Source of the DNA: an uncultured Chloroflexota bacterium | Lineage (GTDB): Bacteria; Chloroflexota; Limnocylindria; Limnocylindrales; Limnocylindraceae | Length of the DNA stretch: 5,209 bases | Assembly: GCA_937864085.1 (NCBI GenBank) | Contig: CALMIH010000115.1 | Span: 1-5,209, forward strand | Direction of reading: 5' to 3' | Part shown: in pieces, positions 1 through 5,037 of the stretch | How positions within the stretch are numbered: the first letter of the stretch is position 1 | How the letters are laid out: each line of letters opens with the position of its first letter | Position numbers and translations under genes: made by a program | The notes under the pieces: model-generated | What the model was told of the DNA's origin: nothing | Databases searched by the model: none | Seen by the model: only the letters and a program-made list of their open reading frames with translations

Positions 1-299
1 CCGCCGAGCAAGACGACCGACCCAGGAACGGCGCCGCCACCGAGAACGCGGTCAAGTTCTGGAACGCCGAGTGGAAGACGTGGCGCGCGATCCGCGCCAG
101 CGAGCTTCAGCGCCTGCGGTCGAGCTGGCCCCGAGGTTGAGGTGCTACTTGCGGCGCGCACGCGCGCACTTGCGCTCGGTCGCTCTTTGATTGTCTCAAC
201 GAGTGAGTTCCACTCGTTGCAGTTGCGGCAGGGGTTCTCAAATGCCGGCGCCTCAAAGGCGCAGCGCTGACAGAGCCAGACGCTCTTACTCTTCGCCAT
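1..299 (-). CDS. radA: DNA repair protein RadA/Sms, N-terminal part (cut by window edge)
   Basis: Reading leftward from an ATG at 299-297 gives 99 complete codons open to the window edge. The protein starts MAKSKSVWLCQRC and carries a C-x2-C-x10-C-x2-C zinc finger (C10, C13, C24, C27) followed by EWNSLVE, the N-terminal signature of RadA/Sms. After a Ser/Ala-rich linker (about residues 40-72) comes LPLGVPELDRVLGGG and then VPGSVVLLGG, the stretch that immediately precedes the Walker A loop in RadA; the Walker A itself, the KNRFG motif and the Lon-like C-terminal domain lie outside the window. RadA is a cytoplasmic RecA-related ATPase that drives branch migration and helps process recombination intermediates. 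The start is supported by its usual distance to the zinc finger. It lies 17 nt after the clpC stop, so co-transcription is likely, as in the clpC-radA pairs of many bacteria. There is no convincing Shine-Dalgarno; see the junction hairpin. Identity is confident despite truncation. Confidence 0.95.
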   Translation of the reverse strand, partial: MAKSKSVWLCQRCAFEAPAFENPCRNCNEWNSLVETIKERPSASARVRAASSTSTSGPARPQALKLAGADRAPRLPLGVPELDRVLGGGAVPGSVVLLG

Positions 300-315
300 C
301 GGGGCGCCGCCCCGA
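299..315 (-). promoter_or_regulatory. GC-rich hairpin between clpC stop and radA start codon
   Basis: On the minus strand the bases TCGGGGC, loop GGC, GCCCCGA form a perfect 7-bp stem. It begins one base after the clpC TGA (319-317), and its last paired base is the A of the radA ATG. It fills nearly the whole junction where a Shine-Dalgarno would be expected. No T-run follows, so it is not a normal intrinsic terminator. Inference: it may limit free initiation on radA and make radA translation depend on ribosomes finishing clpC, or it may be an RNA processing site. The inverted repeat is directly visible; the function is unproven. Confidence 0.5.
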
Positions 316-316
316 C

Positions 317-3109
317 TCAGTCTGCGGCGCCGACCGGCTCAGCCGGCACGGCGGAGGAGAAGGCGCCCCCCTCTTCGTGCAGCATGACGGCAAGTGCATC
401 GCCAACGAGATCAACAACATAGGCTGCGTCAACTGAATCCTCGCCGCGCAAGAGTCGCTCGGCGAGCGGATCCTCAACGAGCGTCTGGATCGCACGGCGC
501 AGCGGTCGCGCGCCATACGTCACGTCGTATCCAACCTTGATCAGATGATCCTTCGCCGCGTCCGTAATCGTGAGCGCATGCCCCTGGTCGCGCAGCTGCG
601 AGATGATGCGCTTCACCAAGAGGTCAACGATGCGTCGCATCTCCTCCTGGCTGAGCGGCCGGAAGACGATGCTCGCATCCACACGATTCAAGAATTCTGG
701 ACGGAAGGCCTTCTTCAACTCTTCGTCAACCTTTGCGCTGATCAGGCCGTACTCCTCTTCTGCGCGCGAATCAACCCCATCGCCGCGCGCGCGGAAGCCG
801 AGCGACGACGGCGTCTGGATCTGTCGCGCACCAAGGTTGGAGGTCATGATCAGGATCACGTTGCGGAAGTCCACGCGTCGACCCTTGGCGTCCGTGAGCT
901 GACCATCCTCAAGAATCTGCAGCAGGATGTTGAAGACCTCGCTGTGCGCCTTCTCGATCTCGTCGAGCAGCACCACGGCGTACGGACGGCGTCGAATCGC
1001 CTCGGTCAGCTGGCCGCCGTCATCAAATCCAACGTAGCCGGGAGGTGCGCCAACGAGTCGACTCGTGTTGTGGCGCTCCATGAACTCGCTCATGTCGATC
1101 TTGATCAGCGCGTCCTCAGTGCCGAACATGAACTCAGCGAGCGCCTTGGCGAGCTCCGTCTTCCCCACGCCGGTTGGGCCGAGGAAGAGGAAACTGCCGA
1201 TCGGACGCTTCGGATCCTTGAGGCCAGCGCGCGCGCGACGCACTGCGCGGCTGAGCATGCCGATCGCCTGCTCTTGGCCGACCACGCGGCCGCCGAGCGA
1301 CTCCTCCATCTTCAGGAGGCGCGCCGTCTCGGCTTCGGCGAGGCGCATCACTGGGATGCCGGTCCACATCGCAACCACTGCGGCGACCTCTTCATCGGTG
1401 ACAGCAGGGCGATCATCAGCTCGATTCGCTGGCTGCAGATTTGGACCTTCGGCGGTAACGGCGCCGCTCACCGCTGGCGCGGCAGTTGGAGTACTGCGCG
1501 TTGCGTTAGCGGAGCCCCCAAGTGTCCGCGATGCGGCATCAATGATTGGCGCTGGAAGGGCAGCCGCCGTAGGGTCACCACTCACCGTAGCGTCAGCGAC
1601 CACCGCAGAGTCAGCGCTCGCGGCAGGAGCTCCGCTCGCAGCCGCCATCGCGGGAGCTGGGGCGGTCAGTTCAGCACTTGGCGCAGTGGCACCAGTCAGG
1701 CTCGCGCGCCAGGCGCGATCAAGTTCCGAGATCCTCCCCTTGAGCCCATCGAGTTGGCTGCGTAGCGAACCGGCGCGATCAAACGCGCCTGCAGCGGCGG
1801 CATCTTGCTGATCGCGCTCAAGTGCATCCGCCTCGCGGCGCGCAGCGCGCAACTCTGGCGGCGGCGATGCGTGGCGCAACATGACGCGACTTGAGGCCTC
1901 ATCAATGACGTCAATCGCCTTATCAGGGAGCTGACGATCGCTGATGTAGCGCACGGAGAGATCAACCGCGGCGCGCAGCGCCTCATCGGTGATGTGCACC
2001 TTGTGATGCGCCTCGTATCGTGGGCGGAGCCCCTTCAGGATCTCAATCGTCTCCTCTTGGGATGGCTCGGCAATGATGACCTGCGCAAAGCGCCGCTCAA
2101 GTGCCGGGTCCTTCTCGATGTGCTTCCGATACTCATCGAGCGTGGTGGCGCCGATGCACTGGATCTCGCCGCGCGCAAGCGGCGGCTTCAAGATGTTCGC
2201 CGCGTCAATTGCACCCTCAGCGGCGCCAGCGCCAACCAACGTGTGCAACTCATCAACAAAGAGAATGGCGTCGCGCGAGGCGCGCAGCTCTTCAAGCACC
2301 TTCTTCAGTCGCTCTTCAAACTCGCCGCGATACTTTGTTCCAGCAACGAGCGAACCCATGTCCAGCGTGACGACGCGCTTATCGAGGAGTGGTGCAGGGA
2401 CATCGCCCTTGACGATGCGCTGGGCGAGGCCTTCGGCAATCGCGGTCTTCCCAACGCCGGGCTCTCCGATCAGCGCCGGGTTGTTCTTCGTGCGACGCGC
2501 GAGAATTTGGATCACGCGCTCAATCTCGCGCTCGCGGCCGATCACCGGATCAAGGCGTCCGGCGCGAGCCGCCTCGGTGAGGTCAATGCCGAGCGCGTCA
2601 AGCGTTGGCGTCTTGGTTGCTGAGCCACGACGCTCCGTCTGGGCCGTTGCCGGCGCGGACGACTGGCTGAGGACACGCACCACCTCGTGTCGCACCTTAT
2701 CTAGGCTGACGCCGAGCGACTCAAGGACGCCAGAGGCGATCCCGCCCTCCTCACGGACGAGCCCAAGGAGGAGGTGTTCGGTGCCGATGTAGTTGTGTCC
2801 GAGTCGGCGCGCCTCATCAATGGCGAGCTCGATCACCTTCTTGGCGCGCGGGGTGAGGCCGATCTCGCCGAGCACTGGTCGCTCACCACGCCCGATGATG
2901 AACTCCACCGCCTGGCGCACCTTGACGAGCTCAACGTTGAGGTTCTCAAGGACCTTGGCGGCGACACCTTCACCCTCACGGACGAGTCCGAGGAGGAGGT
3001 GCTCCGTGCCGATGTAGTTGTGGTTGAAGCGCTGTGCCTCGTCCTGAGCGAGCGTCAGCACCTTCCTGGCACGGTCCGTAAAGCGATCGAAGCGGTCAGC
3101 CGTGGCCAT
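317..3109 (-). CDS. clpC: ATP-dependent Clp protease ATP-binding subunit ClpC
   Basis: 930-residue HSP100 AAA+ unfoldase that feeds substrates into ClpP in the cytoplasm. Residues about 5-75 and 80-150 are the two Clp-N repeats (each with HNYIGTEHLLLGLVRE). AAA domain 1 has Walker A GEPGVGKT (215-222), pore loop KYRG (259-262), Walker B ILFVDE (282-287) and arginines in ALERRF (336-341). A UVR-type coiled middle segment lies at about 418-467 (FDRAGSLR at 443-450), which marks ClpC rather than ClpB. AAA domain 2 has Walker A GPTGVGKT (644-651), pore loop GYVG (691-694), Walker B VVLLDE (712-717), arginine finger in RPEFLNRVD (803-811) and sensor-2 GARPLRR (866-872). LGF at 770-772 sits where the ClpP-docking loop is found. 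All catalytic motifs look intact. The family is usually about 810-850 residues; the excess is mostly an Ala-rich insert at about 468-569. The ATG follows a strong GGAGGAG, and the N-terminus aligns with the family start. No mcsA, mcsB or ctsR is adjacent in the window. Confidence 0.98.
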   Translation of the reverse strand: MATADRFDRFTDRARKVLTLAQDEAQRFNHNYIGTEHLLLGLVREGEGVAAKVLENLNVELVKVRQAVEFIIGRGERPVLGEIGLTPRAKKVIELAIDEARRLGHNYIGTEHLLLGLVREEGGIASGVLESLGVSLDKVRHEVVRVLSQSSAPATAQTERRGSATKTPTLDALGIDLTEAARAGRLDPVIGREREIERVIQILARRTKNNPALIGEPGVGKTAIAEGLAQRIVKGDVPAPLLDKRVVTLDMGSLVAGTKYRGEFEERLKKVLEELRASRDAILFVDELHTLVGAGAAEGAIDAANILKPPLARGEIQCIGATTLDEYRKHIEKDPALERRFAQVIIAEPSQEETIEILKGLRPRYEAHHKVHITDEALRAAVDLSVRYISDRQLPDKAIDVIDEASSRVMLRHASPPPELRAARREADALERDQQDAAAAGAFDRAGSLRSQLDGLKGRISELDRAWRASLTGATAPSAELTAPAPAMAAASGAPAASADSAVVADATVSGDPTAAALPAPIIDAASRTLGGSANATRSTPTAAPAVSGAVTAEGPNLQPANRADDRPAVTDEEVAAVVAMWTGIPVMRLAEAETARLLKMEESLGGRVVGQEQAIGMLSRAVRRARAGLKDPKRPIGSFLFLGPTGVGKTELAKALAEFMFGTEDALIKIDMSEFMERHNTSRLVGAPPGYVGFDDGGQLTEAIRRRPYAVVLLDEIEKAHSEVFNILLQILEDGQLTDAKGRRVDFRNVILIMTSNLGARQIQTPSSLGFRARGDGVDSRAEEEYGLISAKVDEELKKAFRPEFLNRVDASIVFRPLSQEEMRRIVDLLVKRIISQLRDQGHALTITDAAKDHLIKVGYDVTYGARPLRRAIQTLVEDPLAERLLRGEDSVDAAYVVDLVGDALAVMLHEEGGAFSSAVPAEPVGAAD
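1403..1708 (-). other. Low-complexity Ala/Ser/Thr/Pro insert within ClpC (residues ~468-569)
   Basis: Between the UVR-type segment ending ISELDRAW (residue 467) and VTDEEVAAVVAMWTG (from 570) there are about 102 residues dominated by Ala, Ser, Thr, Pro, Gly and Val, with few charged residues. From recalled family sequences such as B. subtilis ClpC, the equivalent linker is about 10 residues, so about 90 are extra. The frame is intact and the flanking domains are complete, so this is an expansion rather than a frameshift. Its look is that of a disordered linker joining the middle segment to AAA domain 2. Boundaries are approximate. Confidence 0.75.
2751..2797 (-). repeat. 47-bp direct repeat, copy in second Clp-N repeat
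   Basis: This 47-bp stretch matches 2976-3022 with 4 mismatches by eye, at an offset of 225 bp (75 codons). It encodes the HNYIGTEHLLLGLVRE block of the second Clp-N motif. Similarity at the DNA level reflects the internal duplication of the ClpC N-domain with strong amino-acid conservation. Confidence 0.85.
2976..3022 (-). repeat. 47-bp direct repeat, copy in first Clp-N repeat
   Basis: Partner of 2751-2797 (43 of 47 bases identical by eye). It encodes the HNYIGTEHLLLGLVRE block of the first Clp-N motif in ClpC. Recombination between the copies would remove exactly 75 codons in frame. Confidence 0.85.
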
Positions 3110-3112
3110 GCG

Positions 3113-3119
3113 CTCCTCC
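3113..3119 (-). promoter_or_regulatory. clpC Shine-Dalgarno
   Basis: The minus strand reads GGAGGAG, then CGC, then the clpC ATG at 3109. It is a near-perfect anti-SD complement with short spacing (GGAGGA is 4 nt from the ATG), and it fixes the clpC start. Confidence 0.85.
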
Positions 3120-3150
3120 GATCTCCGCGCCGACGCTGCGGTCGCAACGG

Positions 3151-3164
3151 TACTCCGCGGAGTA
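3151..3164. promoter_or_regulatory. Perfect 14-bp palindrome, candidate operator ahead of clpC
   Basis: TACTCCGCGGAGTA equals its own reverse complement. It begins two bases after a candidate -10 element (3167-3172, minus strand), so it would cover the transcription start of clpC. That is a typical position for a repressor operator. It does not match the forms I know for CIRCE (HrcA, 9-bp spacer), CtsR direct heptads or HAIR (HspR). As RNA it could also form a 5-bp stem with a CGCG loop. The palindrome is certain; the operator role is inference. Confidence 0.5.
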
Positions 3165-3166
3165 TC

Positions 3167-3175
3167 AGTCTACCA
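3167..3175 (-). promoter_or_regulatory. Candidate extended -10 promoter for clpC
   Basis: The minus strand reads TGG then TAGACT, fitting the TGn-TAnnnT extended -10 form. I see no good -35 hexamer 16-18 nt upstream (CAGGTC or TCAGGT at best), as is tolerated with extended -10 promoters. The predicted start near 3160 would give an untranslated leader of about 50 nt carrying the clpC Shine-Dalgarno. This would let clpC-radA be expressed separately from rpsA. Confidence 0.4.
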
Positions 3176-3201
3176 CTGCCCCCGTTCGCGACCTGAGCGC
3201 G

Positions 3202-3224
3202 GTGCGGCGCCGAAGCGCCAGCAC
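3202..3224 (-). terminator. Stable cUUCGg hairpin after rpsA (terminator-like, no T-run)
   Basis: On the minus strand, 11 nt or so after the rpsA TAA, GTGC, a bulged T, GGCGC, loop TTCG, GCGCC and GCAC form a 4+5 bp stem. The loop with its C-G closing pair is the exceptionally stable cUUCGg tetraloop. No T-tract follows, so it is not a textbook intrinsic terminator. It may stabilise the rpsA 3' end, mark an RNA processing point, or act as a partial terminator before the clpC promoter. Confidence 0.6.
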
Positions 3225-3234
3225 GGAGCGACCC

Positions 3235-4917
3235 TTAGGCCTCTCCGCCCAGTTCGGTAACCGGCTCGGCGGTCGGTGCAGGAGCCGTCTCGGGGGCCAG
3301 GCTCTCCTCAAGCGCAGCATCGATCACCGCAGCTGGAGACTCTTCGGCCTCCTTCTTCGGTGCGCGCTTGCGCTTGGACTCACCGTCGCCACCGGCCGAC
3401 TCCTCATCGCCGTCAGCAGCGTCACCCGACTCCACCATCTTGTCGCGAATGCCGGCAAAGGCCGCCGCGAGCGTGAGATCGAGCCCACCCTCTGGCTCCT
3501 GGACCGACCCCTCCATGGAGAAGCCGCGCTCAGGACGCGCACGTCGCGTCTCCTTCTTCGGCTGCTCCGCTGGGGTTTCGCGAACTGGCGTCTCCTCTGC
3601 CTGCTTCAGGCTGAGGCCGAGTCGGTGTCGCTCAGAGTCGAGGCTGATCACCTTCAACTTGAGCGTCTGCTCGTCCTTCACCACGTCGCCCGGGTGGAGG
3701 ACGCGATTGTTGGAGAGTTCACTGATATGGATGAGCCCCTCGAGGCCGTCGCGCACGCGCACGAAGGCGCCGAAGTTCACCAACTTCGTGATGGTGCCAT
3801 CCACAAAGTCGCCGATCTTGATGTCCGAAATGGCGGCATGCCATGGGTCTGGCTGCAGCTTGCGGACGGAGAGGCTGATGCGGCCGCGCTCCGTATTGAT
3901 GTCGATCACTTCGGCGTCGATCATGTCGCCCACCTTGTAATCGGCCTCAGGGTTCGCAACCTTCGCCAAGCTGATCTCGCTCTTATGAATAAGGCCGTCA
4001 ATCCCGCCAAGGTCGATGAAGAGGCCGAACGGCGCAATCGAGCGCACGCTGCCACTCACCTTCTGGCCGACCGTGAGGTTGCTGAAGAGCTCGTCACGCT
4101 TCTCGCGTCGCTCCTCATAGTGCGCAACCTTCTCGGAGAGGATCAGGCGATTCCCCTTGCGGTTCACCTCAAGGATCTTCATGCGCAGCTTGCGGCCAAC
4201 GTACGGCTGCAGCTTCTCGGCGATCTCCTGGATCGCGTCGCGCGGTGCATCTCCAGGCGGACGGCGCGGGAAGTCAACGATCTGGCTGATCGGCACAAAT
4301 CCGCGAATGCCACAATCAACGATGAGTCCACCCTTGTTGTGATCAATGACGGCGGCCTCAATGATGGTGCCCGAGTCCAACTGCTCCTGCATGGTGCGCC
4401 ACTTGCGCTCCAGGCCGGCGCGGCGGATGGAGAGGACAACGTGTCCGTCTTCCGACTCCGGCTGCATCACATAGACAAGCACCGTGTCGCCAACGTTGAG
4501 GGTTGGACCCTCTTCGCCGTTTCGACCGTGAAGCTCGCGGCTTGAGACAACACCTTCGCTCTTGCCGCCGATATCAACGAGCACTTCGTCTGGGTCAACG
4601 CGAACGACAACGCCGTCCAGCACATCTCCCGACTTGAGGTTCTTGATCGGCGCACCAGCGATCGCAAGCAGCTCTTCCATGGTGGTTGGCTCAGGGCCAC
4701 TCCACACTGGGGCTACAGGCGCAGTGTATGTAGGGGCATCGACCGCTGCGCTAGATGGAGCGCTGCTGGCGGATACTGCCGCGTCGCCGGCGACCTCTGG
4801 GGCCTTCACCTTGACGCTCTTTGGCTTCGCTGGGGCTTTCGCCTTTCGTACGGGAGCCTCACCACCTTCGGTGGAAGTTGCTCCATTAAGGGACGCGTTC
4901 TCCTGATCTTCAGTCAC
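3235..4917 (-). CDS. rpsA: 30S ribosomal protein S1 homologue, four S1 domains
   Basis: 560-residue protein with four S1 RNA-binding OB-folds: about residues 96-165 (DEVLVDIGGKSEGVVSSREL), 181-264 (GGLIVDCGIRGFVPISQI), 281-352 (FGLFIDLGGIDGLIHKSEIS) and 366-437 (FGAFVRVRDGLEGLIHISELS). Domains 3 and 4 are the best conserved. S1 binds mRNA on the small ribosomal subunit and aids initiation on weakly led or structured messages. The four-domain form is known from Gram-positive-type lineages; E. coli has six. The N-terminal 80 residues are an unusual Lys/Pro/Ala-rich then Ser/Ala-rich extension, and residues about 440-560 form a long charged tail ending in an acidic, Pro/Ala-rich stretch. The start is GTG at 4917-4915, with AAGGAG 11 nt upstream; no better in-frame start is present. 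The clpC gene follows after 125 nt and the LysM gene precedes by 120 nt. Confidence 0.95.
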   Translation of the reverse strand: MTEDQENASLNGATSTEGGEAPVRKAKAPAKPKSVKVKAPEVAGDAAVSASSAPSSAAVDAPTYTAPVAPVWSGPEPTTMEELLAIAGAPIKNLKSGDVLDGVVVRVDPDEVLVDIGGKSEGVVSSRELHGRNGEEGPTLNVGDTVLVYVMQPESEDGHVVLSIRRAGLERKWRTMQEQLDSGTIIEAAVIDHNKGGLIVDCGIRGFVPISQIVDFPRRPPGDAPRDAIQEIAEKLQPYVGRKLRMKILEVNRKGNRLILSEKVAHYEERREKRDELFSNLTVGQKVSGSVRSIAPFGLFIDLGGIDGLIHKSEISLAKVANPEADYKVGDMIDAEVIDINTERGRISLSVRKLQPDPWHAAISDIKIGDFVDGTITKLVNFGAFVRVRDGLEGLIHISELSNNRVLHPGDVVKDEQTLKLKVISLDSERHRLGLSLKQAEETPVRETPAEQPKKETRRARPERGFSMEGSVQEPEGGLDLTLAAAFAGIRDKMVESGDAADGDEESAGGDGESKRKRAPKKEAEESPAAVIDAALEESLAPETAPAPTAEPVTELGGEA

Positions 4918-4928
4918 GTGTATTGGTT

Positions 4929-4934
4929 CTCCTT
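4929..4934 (-). promoter_or_regulatory. rpsA Shine-Dalgarno, long spacing to GTG
   Basis: The minus strand reads AAGGAG, then 11 nt, then the GTG start of rpsA. The spacing is longer than the usual 5-9 nt, but no ATG, GTG or TTG lies in frame between them, so it still supports the GTG start. The first bases overlap the stop of a 6-codon upstream ORF. Confidence 0.7.
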
Positions 4935-4991
4935 CAAAAAGTATTCGCGCTCATGCGATGACACCACGAATGCAGAGCATGTGGGGTGACC

Positions 4992-5003
4992 ACGCGATCG
5001 CGT
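4992..5003. repeat. 12-bp palindrome in the rpsA leader
   Basis: ACGCGATCGCGT is a perfect 12-bp palindrome about 75 bp upstream of the rpsA start. Its core GCGATCGC also occurs in coding sequence at 4658-4665 and 5106-5112 nearby, so chance or codon bias (GCG-ATC-GC) is a reasonable explanation. A regulatory role is possible only because of its location. Confidence 0.35.
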
Positions 5004-5007
5004 TGAG

Positions 5008-5026
5008 GGAGCCTAACACAGGCTCC
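5008..5026 (-). terminator. Hairpin after the LysM gene, terminator-like without T-run
   Basis: On the minus strand GGAGCCT, loop GTGTT, AGGCTCC form a perfect 7-bp stem starting 11 nt after the LysM protein stop codon. What follows (CTCAACGCG) has no T-tract. It could separate the LysM transcript from rpsA as a weak or factor-assisted terminator. The same bases hold TGT-TAGGCT (5018-5010, minus), which fits an extended -10 for rpsA and would give a leader of roughly 85-90 nt; the two readings compete and neither is secure. Confidence 0.45.
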
Positions 5027-5037
5027 GCGCGCCAGTC

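Noticed and set aside
3..140. Plus-strand open frame from the left edge ending at TGA 138-140, looking like a gene tail
   Set aside because: The minus strand of the same bases encodes an unmistakable RadA N-terminus with a zinc finger and pre-Walker motif, so the plus frame is antisense.
191..436. Plus-strand 81-codon ORF spanning the clpC-radA junction
   Set aside because: It overlaps the ends of two well-identified minus-strand genes, is Arg/Ser-rich, and has no recognisable domain or clear Shine-Dalgarno.
1403..1708. Frameshift or foreign insertion within clpC
   Set aside because: The reading frame continues without stops and returns to conserved sequence on both sides; no terminal inverted repeats or target duplications are visible.
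545..1765. Long plus-strand ORF of 406 codons opposite clpC
   Set aside because: It is a codon-phase shadow of clpC: composition is Arg/Leu/Ala/His-rich, no family is recognisable, and clpC motifs on the other strand are continuous throughout.
2073..3017. Two adjacent plus-strand ORFs both ending in SPRRRCSVPM, resembling duplicated small genes
   Set aside because: The shared ending is just the antisense of the 47-bp repeat encoding the two Clp-N motifs of ClpC.
317..3109. Possibility that the AAA+ gene is ClpB disaggregase
   Set aside because: The middle region is a short UVR-type coil rather than the long ClpB M-domain, and an LGF tripeptide lies at the ClpP-docking loop position, both typical of ClpC.
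3202..4545. Long plus-strand ORF of 447 codons opposite rpsA
   Set aside because: It lies antisense to four intact S1 domains; its sequence shows the Leu/Arg/Ala bias typical of antisense frames in GC-rich genes and no domain.
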